A stretch of DNA of 64,000 nucleotides from Vibrio rotiferianus CAIM 577 = LMG 21460 (GCF_002741985.1 NZ_APHW01000022.1:1-64000); one strand, 5' to 3'; shown: positions 10,145-20,377, counted from the stretch's first letter. Notes: generated by a model from the letters alone, not told the origin. Numbers and translations: made by a program.

Positions 10145-10408
10145 TTAAGCTTGCGCTTGGAGCTCTTGCCACAGATCGCTCACTATCACGCGATCCGCAG
10201 GCGTCAGTTCTGAGCGCGCTGCTTCGAGGCTATTTTCGATGCGAGATTTCAGCTCTGTCACATCGTTAATGCCTTCTTCTTCACACGCTGCAGCAGACAG
10301 AGAAATGTGACCACGCAAATAACCACCAGCAAACAATTCATCATCCGATGCCGTTTCAATGCGAGCATCAATCAGTTCTAGTAGTTTTTCTTCAAATTCA
10401 ATAATCAT
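10145..10408 (-). CDS. yfcL: YfcL family protein
   Basis: 87 residues, acidic and mostly helical by composition. It matches the small YfcL family by sequence character and by position between mnmC and epmC, the same order as in E. coli. It lies 15 bp downstream of epmC, so the two are probably co-transcribed. No function is established for the family and no catalytic motif is visible. Confidence 0.85.
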   Translation of the reverse strand: MIIEFEEKLLELIDARIETASDDELFAGGYLRGHISLSAAACEEEGINDVTELKSRIENSLEAARSELTPADRVIVSDLWQELQAQA

Positions 10409-10423
10409 GGAGCTTCTCTGAGG

Positions 10424-10954
10424 TTATTTAACGATAAAGTCAGACGTTTCCAGCGGCTTGGTTTGGTAAAAAGCACACAACGCATCCGATAGCATTTTCA
10501 CGCGAGGCGGAAGACCGTTTTCTAGAATACCCATTACTTCATTGTGCACTTTGTGCATGAAACCAAGACGATCTGGTTCAAAATCGCCGTGTAGATTGTC
10601 ACAACTGACGTTAAAAGGGAAGTCAGCACTTTTCGCTAGAATCCACTCATACGCTTGAGGGCGAATTTCCACTTTTTCAAACTCAGCTTGAACCTCGGCT
10701 GTGCGGCCGTCAGGTTCATACCAGTAACCAAAATCTTCCAGCAAACGACGCTCGGGTCCTGCTACGCACCAATGGGCAATTTCGTGTAGCGCTGACGCAT
10801 AGAAACCACGAGCAAAAATAATCCGATGATGGGGATGCTCTTGATCTGCTGGTAAGTAAATCGGCTCATCACCACCGAGTTCTAGCTTAGTATTAAAAGA
10901 CTCGAGAAATGTATTATTGAAAATGGTGATAAGGTCTTGATATTCGTGGTTCAT
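10424..10954 (-). CDS. epmC: Elongation factor P hydroxylase
   Basis: 176 residues, YfcM family. EpmC hydroxylates the beta-lysylated lysine of EF-P, the last step of EF-P modification after EpmA and EpmB. A metal-binding signature H57-E58-x-x-H61 (SALHEIAHWCVAG) is intact. Length equals the family norm. It is followed directly by yfcL. The opposite side is a divergent promoter region shared with the TRIC-like gene. Confidence 0.93.
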   Translation of the reverse strand: MNHEYQDLITIFNNTFLESFNTKLELGGDEPIYLPADQEHPHHRIIFARGFYASALHEIAHWCVAGPERRLLEDFGYWYEPDGRTAEVQAEFEKVEIRPQAYEWILAKSADFPFNVSCDNLHGDFEPDRLGFMHKVHNEVMGILENGLPPRVKMLSDALCAFYQTKPLETSDFIVK

Positions 10955-11281
10955 GATCGATTCTGTACTTCAAATTGATATGCGGTGCGCATTGTCGCTG
11001 TTTTTGTTACGCAGGTAAAGCCACACAACAAGTTTGGTTATTAGCTGAGTTTATCTGAAAGCGGCTTTCTCCATACAATTTCTCATTCGTCACAGATCAC
11101 ATTTCCCACTACACTCACGCCTTATTTTTAAGCTTAATGCTGGCGACTTCAACGCCACTTAAAGCGAGATTCTTTTTGGGTTTGAGCCCCTCCCAAGGCT
11201 TAAATCTTGTTGGTAAGTTTTGCTGCTGTTTTCCTTAATCTCAAGGATCATGACAGAGCCCTTTTATTTGAGTGTCCCCTT
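10955..11281. other. Intergenic region between divergent epmC and TRIC-like gene
   Basis: 327 bp upstream of both flanking genes. It should hold two divergent promoters, but no hexamer pair stood out and no terminator or repeat was seen. An in-frame upstream start for the TRIC-like gene at 11207 is possible but disfavoured. Confidence 0.5.
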
Positions 11282-11905
11282 ATGCTGCTAAGTGTGTTGT
11301 ACATCATTGGTATCACGGCCGAAGCCATGACTGGTGCATTGAGCGCTGGTCGAAGAAAAATGGATTGGTTTGGCGTTATGTTGGTAGCTAGTGCAACGGC
11401 AATTGGTGGCGGTACAGTACGCGACATTCTACTAGGTCACTACCCACTGGGTTGGGTAAAGAACCCAGAATTTCTAGCAATCACATGCGTTGCCGGTGTA
11501 CTAACGACTGGCTTAGCAAAATGGGTAATTAAGCTGAAAGGTCTATTCATTCGTTTAGATGCACTTGGCTTGATCGTATTTAGCATCATCGGCACCAAGG
11601 TAGCGATTGGCATGGGCTTGCACCCTGGAATCTGTATGGTATCTGCATTGGTAACTGGCGTATTTGGTGGTCTGCTACGCGATTTGATTTGTCGCCAAAC
11701 ACCACTTGTATTGCACGAAGAGCTTTATGCCTCTGTGGCACTTATTGCATCTGGTTTATACCTAGCTCTGCTTGAATTCAACGTACCAGATGTAACCGCG
11801 ACGATTGTCACTCTGATTACTGGTTACATGCTGCGTATGGCTGCAGTACGCTTCAAATGGCGCTTACCTTCATTCCACTTGGAAACAGAAGGTTCAATTC
11901 ACTAA
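11282..11905 (+). CDS. TRIC-like (UPF0126 / YadS family) membrane protein
   Basis: About 207 residues from MLLSVLYIIGITAEAMTGALSAGR, the usual family N-terminus; the frame is open back to 11207 but the extra 25 residues are not membrane-like. Seven hydrophobic segments are visible, and the domain is duplicated: the Gly-rich GGGTVRDILLG motif of the first half is mirrored by GVFGGLLRDLICR in the second. The family relates to trimeric intracellular cation (K+) channels; in bacteria the physiological ion is uncertain. It shares a bidirectional terminator with the SDR gene. Confidence 0.85.
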   Translation: MLLSVLYIIGITAEAMTGALSAGRRKMDWFGVMLVASATAIGGGTVRDILLGHYPLGWVKNPEFLAITCVAGVLTTGLAKWVIKLKGLFIRLDALGLIVFSIIGTKVAIGMGLHPGICMVSALVTGVFGGLLRDLICRQTPLVLHEELYASVALIASGLYLALLEFNVPDVTATIVTLITGYMLRMAAVRFKWRLPSFHLETEGSIH

Positions 11906-11936
11906 TTGAATTCGAAACCAATTGAAACCCCATTAA

Positions 11937-11961
11937 AAAGGCAGCTCATTGAGCTGCCTTT
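11937..11961. terminator. Bidirectional terminator
   Basis: AAAGGCAGCT / AGCTGCCTTT with a 5-nt loop has T-rich tracts on both strands. It serves the TRIC-like gene (plus) and the SDR gene (minus), which converge here. Confidence 0.9.
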
Positions 11962-11966
11962 TGTGT

Positions 11967-12701
11967 TTATAAGCTAAAACCTCCATCAATATCGAAAGCA
12001 GCACCTCGCAGCCCAATGGATGACTCAGATAGTAGAAACTCTATCGCAGGAACTATGTCCTTTGGCGTTAAAATTCTACCTGCTGGTGTCTCTTTCATCG
12101 CCAATTTCAACCCATTAAATGCTTCTTGAGACATTCCTGCTTTCTCTTGAATATCGGTAGCTGTTACTCCTGGCCGTACGCTGTTAATACGAATCCCTCG
12201 TTCAGCAAGTTCTAGATTCAATACTCCCACTAGACCTTCTAGCGCCATTTTACTCGACGTATAAAGTGAAGAATTCACAAAGGCCTTTTCAACAACCAAA
12301 CTGGAGACCATCACGACACTGGCCGGGTTATTCATCACCGGAAGTAACGACTGCAACATAAAAAACGGCGCTTTAAAATTGGTATTTAAAGTAAGCTCAA
12401 ATTCTTCAAGCGATGTAGTTCCTAATTCGTTAGGGAAGTAAACACCAGCATTAAAAACCACGCCATCCAACTTAATATTCAGCGCTTGAATCTCTTTACC
12501 AATAGCTTGTACATCATGGTGGTTTTCATTGTCACACAGTAACGTAGTGATGTTAGCGCCTAATCTTGTTGCAACATCATCTAATTTCACTTTATTTCGA
12601 CCTGTTATAACAACGTGATAGCCTTCACTTGCTAACTTTCGAGCTAATTCCAACCCTATCCCAGACGTTGCTCCCGTGACCAATATTGCGTTTGACTTCA
12701 T
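11967..12701 (-). CDS. Short-chain dehydrogenase/reductase
   Basis: 244 residues from MKSNAILVTG, preceded by AAGGAAGG; the frame is open to 12752. Classical SDR features are visible: cofactor loop TGATSGIGLE (about 9-18), NAG motif (FNAGVYF), catalytic Ser in VSSLVV and Tyr/Lys in YTSSK, and the PG motif in RPGVTATD. It probably oxidises or reduces a small alcohol or ketone with NAD(P)(H); the substrate is unknown. It is divergent from a LysR regulator 90 bp away, the usual layout for an activator and its target. Confidence 0.9.
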   Translation of the reverse strand: MKSNAILVTGATSGIGLELARKLASEGYHVVITGRNKVKLDDVATRLGANITTLLCDNENHHDVQAIGKEIQALNIKLDGVVFNAGVYFPNELGTTSLEEFELTLNTNFKAPFFMLQSLLPVMNNPASVVMVSSLVVEKAFVNSSLYTSSKMALEGLVGVLNLELAERGIRINSVRPGVTATDIQEKAGMSQEAFNGLKLAMKETPAGRILTPKDIVPAIEFLLSESSIGLRGAAFDIDGGFSL

Positions 12702-12791
12702 GTTTTCCTTCCTTTGAATTGAATCCAAAGTCAGGTTAATTGAAAGTAACAATAATTATTAGCTACCAAACCATCATCATTTTGTTTCTAT

Positions 12792-13730
12792 ATGAGCACC
12801 AATAGCCTCTTTGATATCCATAAATTACTCCCACACTTGGCAACCTTTCGCCTTGTCGCAGAGCGAGGAAGTTTTCAGTCTGCAGCAAATGAACTCAATT
12901 TACCGCGCTCTTCTGTAAGCAAGAAAATTCGCCAGTTAGAAGAGATTGTAGAGCAACGCCTGCTCCAAAGAACCACTCGAAAGCTAACTTTAACTGAGGC
13001 GGGAGAAGCGTTACTCAATACTACTCAAGAACTTCCTTCTCTATTAGACAAGATGGAGACCTTTCTACTCGACCAACAAACGATACCGAGTGGCAAGGTG
13101 AAAATCAGTTGCTCGACACTTCTTGGGCAACACTATTTGCTACCTCAAATGAAATATCTGGTAGCTTGCTTTCCACAGATCCAATTTCAACTGAGTTTTG
13201 ATGACAACTGTGTCGACTTAATTGAGAGCAAAATTGATATTGCAATCCGGATAGGTGAGTTACCAGACTCACCAATGCTGGCGAGAAAGATTGGAGAAAA
13301 GCGTTGGTGCTTCGTCGCAAGTGATGACTATTTAAAAGTGAATGGCTATCCCACCCACCCGAACCAATTGGTTTTCCATCAGTGTTTAGTTTTTGCCAAT
13401 CAGACTTCTACACAGAACCATTGGCAATTTGTCGATGAAAATAAAAACATTGAATCCGTATCAGTAGAGGGCGCAATACAAAGTGATGATGCAAGGGCCT
13501 TGGTAGAGTTGCTCAAACAAGGAGTAGGTATTGCGAGACTTGATCCTAATGTCATCGCATCAGAATTAGAGAGCGGCGAACTGACAACCATACTCGACAG
13601 CTATACTGTGGACTTTACCGCTCCCATTCAACTACTTTGTCTCGGAAAAGCCACTCATTCCAAAGCGAGTAGAGCGGTTTGGGATGAGCTCGCAAGAGTT
13701 CTTCCTCCGCGACTCAAAATAAAAAAATAG
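12792..13730 (+). CDS. LysR family transcriptional regulator
   Basis: 312 residues. An N-terminal winged helix-turn-helix (about 12-70, with FQSAANELNLPRSSVSKKIRQLEE) is followed by a linker helix and a two-lobe effector-binding domain. Divergent orientation to the SDR gene suggests it controls that gene and itself. No ligand can be assigned. Its stop codon lies inside the shared terminator with aroC. Confidence 0.92.
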   Translation: MSTNSLFDIHKLLPHLATFRLVAERGSFQSAANELNLPRSSVSKKIRQLEEIVEQRLLQRTTRKLTLTEAGEALLNTTQELPSLLDKMETFLLDQQTIPSGKVKISCSTLLGQHYLLPQMKYLVACFPQIQFQLSFDDNCVDLIESKIDIAIRIGELPDSPMLARKIGEKRWCFVASDDYLKVNGYPTHPNQLVFHQCLVFANQTSTQNHWQFVDENKNIESVSVEGAIQSDDARALVELLKQGVGIARLDPNVIASELESGELTTILDSYTVDFTAPIQLLCLGKATHSKASRAVWDELARVLPPRLKIKK

Positions 13731-13749
13731 CGCCCATCGGCGCTATTTT
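13724..13749. terminator. Bidirectional terminator between lysR-type gene and aroC
   Basis: An 11-bp stem AAAATAGCGCC/GGCGCTATTTT with loop CATC has A-tracts before and T-tracts after, so it can work on both strands. It overlaps the LysR stop codon (13728-13730) and ends 2 bp from the aroC stop. Confidence 0.93.
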
Positions 13750-13750
13750 T

Positions 13751-14836
13751 TTAAATCTTTGGAGTCTCGGTTTGTACACCATGGTTTTGACCACGGTGTC
13801 GTAGCAAGTGATCCATAACGACAATAGCCAGCATCGCTTCTGCGATAGGCACGGCGCGGATACCCACACATGGGTCATGACGACCTTTAGTGATCAACTG
13901 AGTTGGTTCACCTTCTTTAGTGATAGTCTCGCCTGGAACCGTAATGCTTGAGGTTGGCTTAAGCGCGATGTTTGCCACAATCTCTTGGCCGGTAGAGATA
14001 CCGCCAAGAATGCCACCCGCGTGGTTGCTACCGAAGCCTTCTGGAGAAAGCGTATCACGGTGCTCGCTGCCTTTTTGGTTTACCACATCAAAACCGTCGC
14101 CGATTTCCACGCCTTTCACCGCATTGATGCTCATTAGCGCATGCGCAATGTCTGCATCTAGACGATCAAATACAGGCTCACCAAGACCAACAGGCACGTT
14201 CGTTGCCACAACCTGAATTTTTGCGCCAATGGAATCGCCTTCTTTTTTCAGGTCACGGATAAGTTGGTCAAACGCTTCTACTTTGTCTGCATCTGGGCAG
14301 AAGAACGCATTATTTTCGATTTCATTCCAATCCACTTTATCGATTGAAACGTCACCCATTTGCGACAAGTAAGCGCGGATTTCAACACCGAACTCGTCTT
14401 TCAGATATTTCTTAGCGATTGCACCAGCCGCCACACGCATTGCCGTTTCACGAGCAGACGAACGGCCGCCACCTCGATAATCGCGCACACCGTATTTTTG
14501 GTGGTAAGTGTAATCAGCGTGTCCTGGACGGAACTTGTCTTTGATGTCTGAGTAGTCTTTAGAGCGTTGATCTGTGTTCTCGATCATCAAACCAATTGAA
14601 GTACCTGTTGTTTGACCTTCAAATACGCCAGAAAGAATTTTTACTTCGTCCGGTTCACGACGTTGGGTAGTGTAACGTGATGTGCCAGGACGGCGACGAT
14701 CAAGATCCGTTTGCAGATCTGCCTCAGTGATTTCCAAACCTGGAGGGCATCCGTCTACGATACATCCTAGTGCGATACCGTGACTTTCTCCGAATGTCGT
14801 CACTCGGAAATGTTGTCCGATACTGTTTCCTGCCAT
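13751..14836 (-). CDS. aroC: Chorismate synthase
   Basis: 361 residues from [20 protein letters not shown], with GAGGAAGTA just upstream; the frame extends to 14905 but the family start is here. AroC makes chorismate from EPSP with reduced FMN, the last common step to aromatic amino acids, folate and quinones. Conserved signatures are present: GESHG near the N-terminus, the RPGHADYTY segment, [10 protein letters not shown] and the C-terminal [17 protein letters not shown]. Gene order prmB-aroC matches E. coli, though a terminator separates them here. Confidence 0.97.
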   Translation of the reverse strand: MAGNSIGQHFRVTTFGESHGIALGCIVDGCPPGLEITEADLQTDLDRRRPGTSRYTTQRREPDEVKILSGVFEGQTTGTSIGLMIENTDQRSKDYSDIKDKFRPGHADYTYHQKYGVRDYRGGGRSSARETAMRVAAGAIAKKYLKDEFGVEIRAYLSQMGDVSIDKVDWNEIENNAFFCPDADKVEAFDQLIRDLKKEGDSIGAKIQVVATNVPVGLGEPVFDRLDADIAHALMSINAVKGVEIGDGFDVVNQKGSEHRDTLSPEGFGSNHAGGILGGISTGQEIVANIALKPTSSITVPGETITKEGEPTQLITKGRHDPCVGIRAVPIAEAMLAIVVMDHLLRHRGQNHGVQTETPKI

Positions 14837-14998
14837 TACTTCCTCAAGTTCTTGTCGCCACGCTCTCCATGAGCGCAACTGCTTTCCAATTCTTCGTGAA
14901 TTCATAGTGGCGTTATTACGTTTTGATGTAAAGCCCGATTTAGTGGAAAAAACAAAACTGGTTGTATTTTCCTAACTCAGTGCGAAGCGGATAAAAAA

Positions 14999-15021
14999 AC
15001 ACCGAGCACAAGGCTCGGTGT
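14999..15021 (-). terminator. Intrinsic terminator of prmB
   Basis: A 9-bp stem ACACCGAGC/GCTCGGTGT with a 5-nt loop is followed by T7 on the minus strand. It lies about 40 bp past the prmB stop and before the aroC upstream region, so aroC needs its own promoter. Confidence 0.9.
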
Positions 15022-15057
15022 TTTCATTATTTGATCAACTCGTTAGTTTCGACTGAC

Positions 15058-15990
15058 TTAGTCTTTGTACAGTTTGAACTCTTCTGCACATTCAACCAGC
15101 TGGTCACGCGTTAGCATGAATACGCCGTGACCGCCGTTCTCAAACTCAATCCAAGTGAATGGAATTTGTGGGTACTGTTCCATCATGTGAACCATTGAGT
15201 TACCAACTTCACACACAAGAATACCGCTATCCGTTAGATAGTCTGGTGCGTTTGCTAGAATACGACGAACCAGTTTTAGACCGTCAGTACCAGCTGCTAG
15301 ACCTAGCTCAGGCTCGTGCGTGAATTCGTCTGGTAGGCTGTTCATGTCTTCTTCGTCCACGTAAGGTGGGTTAGACACGATCAAGTTGTACTTCTCTTTT
15401 GGTAGATCGCGGAACAAGTCAGAACGGATTGGGAATACTTGCTGCTCCATGCCGTGATCTTGTACGTTTTGCTCAGCAACTTGAAGTGCGTCGGTTGAGA
15501 TATCGATCGCGTCTACTTCTGCGTCAGGGAATGCATGTGCACAAGCAATTGCAATACAACCAGAACCCGTACATAGGTCCATGATACGCGTAGGCTCTTC
15601 CACCAACCAAGGTTGGAATTCCGCTTGAATCAATTCACCGATTGGAGAACGTGGCACAAGTACACGCTCGTCAACGAAGAACTCAAGACCGCAGAACCAT
15701 GCTTTGTTGGTTAGGTATGCAGTTGGTGTACGTTCGTTGATGCGTTTTACTACGCGCTCAACAATACGCAAACGCTCGCTTGTCGTTAGGCGAGAGTTCA
15801 ATACATGCGGAGGCACGTCAATCGGCAAGTATAATGTTGGCAGGATAAGCTGAACCGCTTCATCCCACGCATTATCAGTGCCATGACCGTAAAACAGGTT
15901 AGCGGCGTTAAAGCGGCTTACCGTCCAACGAATCATATCTTGAAGGGTATGCAGCTCCGATACCGCCTCTTCTACAAAAATCTTATCCAA
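15058..15990 (-). CDS. prmB: Ribosomal protein L3 glutamine methyltransferase
   Basis: 310 residues. PrmB methylates a glutamine of ribosomal protein L3 with SAM during large-subunit assembly. Seen: the helical N-terminal domain, SAM motif I ([20 protein letters not shown]), the acidic DAIDIS motif and the glutamine-binding signature NPPY in [14 protein letters not shown]. Length is typical and distinguishes it from the shorter PrmC. It is divergent from smrB. Confidence 0.95.
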   Translation of the reverse strand: MDKIFVEEAVSELHTLQDMIRWTVSRFNAANLFYGHGTDNAWDEAVQLILPTLYLPIDVPPHVLNSRLTTSERLRIVERVVKRINERTPTAYLTNKAWFCGLEFFVDERVLVPRSPIGELIQAEFQPWLVEEPTRIMDLCTGSGCIAIACAHAFPDAEVDAIDISTDALQVAEQNVQDHGMEQQVFPIRSDLFRDLPKEKYNLIVSNPPYVDEEDMNSLPDEFTHEPELGLAAGTDGLKLVRRILANAPDYLTDSGILVCEVGNSMVHMMEQYPQIPFTWIEFENGGHGVFMLTRDQLVECAEEFKLYKD

Positions 15991-16051
15991 AATTGCCTCC
16001 GAAAAGCGCTACAATACTGCCATAAATTGTAAAAATGAAATTGTTAACCTA

Positions 16052-16582
16052 ATGAGCAAAAAAGACACCGAACACGATGACGATTTCGCCTTATTTCAGG
16101 ATGCAGTACAGGGCGTAAAAAAGTTGCGACAGGATACCATAATCCAGCAGCCAAAAAAAAATACTAAGCAAAAAGAAATCAAACGCTCGAACCGTGAAGC
16201 GAGTGATTCTGAGTTTTACTTTTCTGATGAGTTCGTTCCACTTCTTAACGAAGAGGGACCAACTCGTTATGCGCGCGACGATGTGTCCACTTATGAAGTG
16301 AAACGACTTCGTCGTGGTGTGTATGTGCCGGATGTCTTCTTAGACATGCACGGCATGACACAGCAAGAAGCCAAGCGCGAGCTCGGCGCGATGATCGCTT
16401 ACTGCGTGAAAAACGAAATCCACTGTGCGTGTGTGCAACACGGCATTGGTAAGCATATCTTGAAGCAGAAAGCGCCGCTTTGGCTGGCTCAACATCCAGA
16501 CGTAATGGCATTCCACCAAGCGCCTCTAGAATTTGGCGGCGATGGTGCCCTACTGGTGCTACTTTCTATTCCAGAAAAATAA
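16052..16582 (+). CDS. smrB: SmrB endonuclease, ribosome rescue factor
   Basis: 176 residues, YfcN family. A basic, probably flexible N-terminal arm (about 1-90) precedes a Smr domain that starts at LDMHGMTQQEAKREL and includes the HGIGKHILK loop and the FGGDGALLVLL end. SmrB cuts mRNA between collided ribosomes in E. coli. It is divergent from prmB across about 60 bp, as in enterobacteria. Confidence 0.95.
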   Translation: MSKKDTEHDDDFALFQDAVQGVKKLRQDTIIQQPKKNTKQKEIKRSNREASDSEFYFSDEFVPLLNEEGPTRYARDDVSTYEVKRLRRGVYVPDVFLDMHGMTQQEAKRELGAMIAYCVKNEIHCACVQHGIGKHILKQKAPLWLAQHPDVMAFHQAPLEFGGDGALLVLLSIPEK

Positions 16583-16604
16583 GGCACTAGCTAGCAAGAA
16601 CGAC

Positions 16605-16627
16605 AAAGGCAGGTTGACCCTGCCTTT
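16605..16627 (+). terminator. Intrinsic terminator of smrB
   Basis: A 9-bp stem AAAGGCAGG/CCTGCCTTT with loop TTGAC is followed by TT and a T-rich tail. It lies 22 bp beyond the smrB stop. Confidence 0.88.
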
Positions 16628-16664
16628 TTGTTTGTCTCGAGCTGGAATCCCGAGTTCTAACGTC

Positions 16665-17129
16665 CTATGGCGTGATATGCCACAGTACTTCACCGCGTTG
16701 TGTTTGCGGATCATATTCAATACACGCTAAACCTGATGTCGGGAACATTGGTGGCGTCATGTCTTTTACAAACTCTGACGTTAAGTACCCCACCAGTGGT
16801 AAGTGTGACACAAACAGCAGTGATTCAAGCTTTTCTACTTCGATCAATGCATTTGCAAAATCAAATACTTGGTCTGATTGCCCATAAGGCGTAATCTCTT
16901 CACACGTTTCGACGCTCTTTGCCGAAAAGTGTGCGCTGATTTCTTGCCAAGTTTGCTCAGCCCGAATGTACGGACTCACCAATACTTTATCGAATTGGGC
17001 AAAACCTTGTTCTTTACATGCACGAGCAACTGCTTCCGATTCAGTTCTGCCTCTTGGGGTCAGTTGTCTTTCTGCGTCGGAGTTCGCAAAATGTTCCGCT
17101 TCACCGTGACGCAAGATAAATATTTTCAT
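16665..17129 (-). CDS. sixA: Phosphohistidine phosphatase SixA
   Basis: 154 residues of the histidine phosphatase superfamily. The RHGEA catalytic motif is at 7-11 and the second histidine is in FVSHLPLVG. In E. coli SixA removes phosphate from the HPt domain of ArcB and acts on the nitrogen phosphotransferase system. It lies between smrB and fadJ/fadI as in E. coli, here with two extra genes inserted after it. Confidence 0.93.
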   Translation of the reverse strand: MKIFILRHGEAEHFANSDAERQLTPRGRTESEAVARACKEQGFAQFDKVLVSPYIRAEQTWQEISAHFSAKSVETCEEITPYGQSDQVFDFANALIEVEKLESLLFVSHLPLVGYLTSEFVKDMTPPMFPTSGLACIEYDPQTQRGEVLWHITP

Positions 17130-17504
17130 GTTATTTCCTAGGGATAGCTAACGCTACCAAAAGGTTGACTGCTATCTTTATATGGATAGCGGGCTAACTT
17201 TAATAATGCTGGAATCAAAATACTGATATAATTATCGGTTCATTATACCAATTCGCTTGCTAAAGATAGCGACTTTCTTAACAATCTATTAAAAAGAATA
17301 TACTCAGTTCATCACATTCTACGATGAAGTTATGAACTCAGTGCATTCCTTCAAATAGCTCGAACCCCATAGCAACAGCTAGTGGGCTTATGCAGTACTC
17401 TTACGAATAACAAAAATGCGGCAAGCAGTATTTGTCGAAGCGCAGATTTGCGCCTCCCCACTCAGGGATCATAATTACTGTAATGCGAAATCTGGAGACG
17501 CATC
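17130..17504. other. Intergenic region upstream of sixA and the M16 protease
   Basis: 375 bp between divergent genes. A small dyad GCTATC/GATAGC lies at about 17171-17190. GGAGA at 17494-17498 is the ribosome-binding site of the protease. No clear promoter hexamers, ORF or repeat were recognised. Confidence 0.5.
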
Positions 17505-20282
17505 GTGCACCTAAGTCCAAACGATTCAAATCAATACCGCTACATTACATTGAGTAACGCTCTGCGCGTATTGCTGATTCATTCTGACACGGCTCAACAG
17601 TCGGCAGCAGCCCTAGCAGTTAACGTTGGACACTTTGATGACCCAATGGATCGTCAAGGTCTGGCACACTACCTAGAACACATGCTTTTTTTGGGTACGG
17701 AAAAATACCCTAAAGTTGGCGAGTTTCAAAGTTATATTAGTCAACATGGTGGCACCAACAATGCTTGGACGGGTACTGAGCACACCTGTTTCTTCTTCGA
17801 TGTGACACCAACAGCATTTGAAACGGCACTCGACCGCTTTAGTCAATTTTTTACCGCACCACTGTTTAACGAAGAAGCGCTAGATAAAGAGCGCCAAGCA
17901 GTCGACTCCGAATACAAGCTCAAACTCAATGATGACTCTCGCCGCCTGTATCAAGTAAACAAAGAAGTCATTAACCCTGAACATCCATTCGCTAAATTCT
18001 CCGTCGGCAACGCAGGTACACTAGGCGATCGCGATGGCAAATCCATTCGCGATGAGATTGTTAAGTTTCACCATTCACAGTATTCCGCAGATTTGATGAC
18101 GCTAACTTTGTTTGGTCCGCAATCTCTGGATGAACAGCAAGCGTGGGTGGAAACCATGTTTGCTGATATTCCAAACCACCAGCTGCGCGGTAAGTCGATC
18201 GATGTGCCAATCGGCACTGAAGACAGCACAAGCATTTTGGTCCAAGTCGAACCAATCAAAGAATTCCGCAAACTGATCCTGACTTTCCCAATGCCAGGAA
18301 TGGATGAGCACTATAGCGTGAAGCCCCTCTCCTATTTTGCCCACCTGTTAGGCTATGAAGGCGAAGGCAGTCTGATGATCCAATTGAAAGAGAAAGGCTG
18401 GATCACTTCCCTCTCTGCAGGGGGTGGCGCGAGTGGCAGTAACTATCGAGACTTTACGGTGAGCTGTACACTGACGCCAAGCGGCTTAGATCATGTCGAT
18501 GAGATCGTTCAAGCTGTATTCCAGTACCTTTCCATGATCAAACAAGATGGCATGGATGAGTGGCGCTACCTGGAAAAACAAGCAGTGTTAGAATCGGCTT
18601 TCCGCTTCCAAGAGCCATCTCGTCCAATGGATTTGGTCAGCCATTTAGTGATCAACATGCAGCACTATCAACCGGAAGACACGGTTTATGGTGACTACAA
18701 AATGGCAGGCTACGATGAAGAGCTTCAACGTTCATTGTTGCAATATCTTTCGGTTGAAAATGTTCGTGTCACGTTGATTGCAAAAGGTTTGGAATACAAC
18801 CAAACCGCAGAGTGGTACTTCACGCCTTACTCGGTCACCCCATTCAGCGAAGACCAACGTCGTTTCTATCAACAAATCGATCCTAGCTGGCACTTCGTGC
18901 TACCAGAAAAGAACCCATACATTTGTTATGACCTAGACCCGAGACCATTCGAAAATGGAGGGTCGCTACCAGAATTGGTTGAAGATCTCGAAGGCTTCCG
19001 ACTCTGGCATCTGCAAGATGACGAATTCCGCGTGCCAAAAGGCGTCGTGTATGTCGCTATTGATAGTTCTCACGCGGTAGCATCTCCGAAAAACATCGTG
19101 AAAACCCGGCTATGTGTTGAGATGTTCCTCGATTCTCTGGCGCAAGAAACCTACCAAGCGGAAATCGCAGGCATGGGCTACAACATGTACGCTCACCAAG
19201 GCGGAGTTACTCTCACGCTGTCGGGCTTTAGCCAAAAACTGCCTCAACTGCTAGAGATGATTCTGCATCGTTTTGCGGCGCGTGAATTTAGTCCTGCTCG
19301 ATTTGAAACCATCAAACAGCAACTGCTACGTAATTGGCGAAATTCTTCCCAAGATCGTCCTATTTCGCAGCTTTTCAATGCGTTGACAGGATTACTTCAA
19401 CCAAACAATCCACCATTCGCAACATTGGTTGAAGCACTTGAAGAGATTGAGGTGGATGAGCTGTCTGTGTTTGTGGAGTCGATTCTTGCCGAGCTGCACG
19501 TTGAGATGTTTGTATATGGCGACTGGCAGCGCCAGCAAGCTCACAATATGGCAACTACCTTGAAAGATGCTCTGCGCGTAAAAGAGCAGCGCTACGAGGA
19601 GGCGCTCCGTCCATTGGTCATGCTGGGTGAAAACGGCAGCTTCCAACGTGAAGTGCATTGCAACCAGCAAGATTCTGCGGTTGTTATCTACCATCAGTGT
19701 GAAGATATAGAGCCTCGCAATATCGCCCTGTACTCACTTGCGAATCATTTGATGTCCGCAACCTTCTTCCATGAAATCAGGACTAAACAGCAGCTTGGTT
19801 ACATGGTCGGCACTGGCAATATGCCGCTTAATCGTCATCCAGGTATAGTGCTTTACGTGCAATCACCTAACGCAGCTCCCGCCGAACTGGTTACCTCGAT
19901 TGATGAATTCTTAAATGCTTTTTACATGGTGCTATTAGAGCTCAATGAGTACCAGTGGCACAGTAGTAAACGAGGGCTGTGGAACCAGATAGCAGCGCCA
20001 GACACGACGTTACGTGGCAGAGCGCAGCGCCATTGGGTTGCCATCGGAAACAAAGATACTGAGTTCAACCAGCGAGAAAAAGTACTACAGGAATTAAAAA
20101 GCCTTACCCGTACAGATATGATTCGTTTTGTCGTAAATGAACTTAAACCTCGTACTGCCAATCGTTTAGTAATGCACTCTCAAGGAACATCGCATATTGA
20201 TGCTCCGCGTATTGATTTAGGGCTAGAAATAGGTTCAACAGAGGAATTTCAACTGCGTCCAAAAGACTGTGGTTTAGGGTAA
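17505..20282 (+). CDS. M16 family zinc metalloprotease (insulinase/pitrilysin type)
   Basis: 925 residues from a GTG start 6 bp after GGAGA. The inverted zinc motif H55-x-x-E58-H59 (HYLEHMLFLGTEKYP) is followed by the third ligand E136, the expected 76-residue spacing of M16 enzymes. Four M16 half-domains fit the length, including the C-terminal region with FHEIRTKQQLGYMVGTG typical of insulinase. Unlike E. coli pitrilysin, no signal peptide is visible, so a cytoplasmic peptidase is likely. Substrates are unknown. It sits between sixA and fadJ, where E. coli has no such gene. Confidence 0.93.
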   Translation: MHLSPNDSNQYRYITLSNALRVLLIHSDTAQQSAAALAVNVGHFDDPMDRQGLAHYLEHMLFLGTEKYPKVGEFQSYISQHGGTNNAWTGTEHTCFFFDVTPTAFETALDRFSQFFTAPLFNEEALDKERQAVDSEYKLKLNDDSRRLYQVNKEVINPEHPFAKFSVGNAGTLGDRDGKSIRDEIVKFHHSQYSADLMTLTLFGPQSLDEQQAWVETMFADIPNHQLRGKSIDVPIGTEDSTSILVQVEPIKEFRKLILTFPMPGMDEHYSVKPLSYFAHLLGYEGEGSLMIQLKEKGWITSLSAGGGASGSNYRDFTVSCTLTPSGLDHVDEIVQAVFQYLSMIKQDGMDEWRYLEKQAVLESAFRFQEPSRPMDLVSHLVINMQHYQPEDTVYGDYKMAGYDEELQRSLLQYLSVENVRVTLIAKGLEYNQTAEWYFTPYSVTPFSEDQRRFYQQIDPSWHFVLPEKNPYICYDLDPRPFENGGSLPELVEDLEGFRLWHLQDDEFRVPKGVVYVAIDSSHAVASPKNIVKTRLCVEMFLDSLAQETYQAEIAGMGYNMYAHQGGVTLTLSGFSQKLPQLLEMILHRFAAREFSPARFETIKQQLLRNWRNSSQDRPISQLFNALTGLLQPNNPPFATLVEALEEIEVDELSVFVESILAELHVEMFVYGDWQRQQAHNMATTLKDALRVKEQRYEEALRPLVMLGENGSFQREVHCNQQDSAVVIYHQCEDIEPRNIALYSLANHLMSATFFHEIRTKQQLGYMVGTGNMPLNRHPGIVLYVQSPNAAPAELVTSIDEFLNAFYMVLLELNEYQWHSSKRGLWNQIAAPDTTLRGRAQRHWVAIGNKDTEFNQREKVLQELKSLTRTDMIRFVVNELKPRTANRLVMHSQGTSHIDAPRIDLGLEIGSTEEFQLRPKDCGLG

Positions 20283-20377
20283 AGCTCAACCACAGGACTG
20301 GCGTAAAATAGTAAAAACGTGACTTTCGTTTATGCTGTAATAACGGTGTTCAATCAACATACAAACCCGAGGACTAC

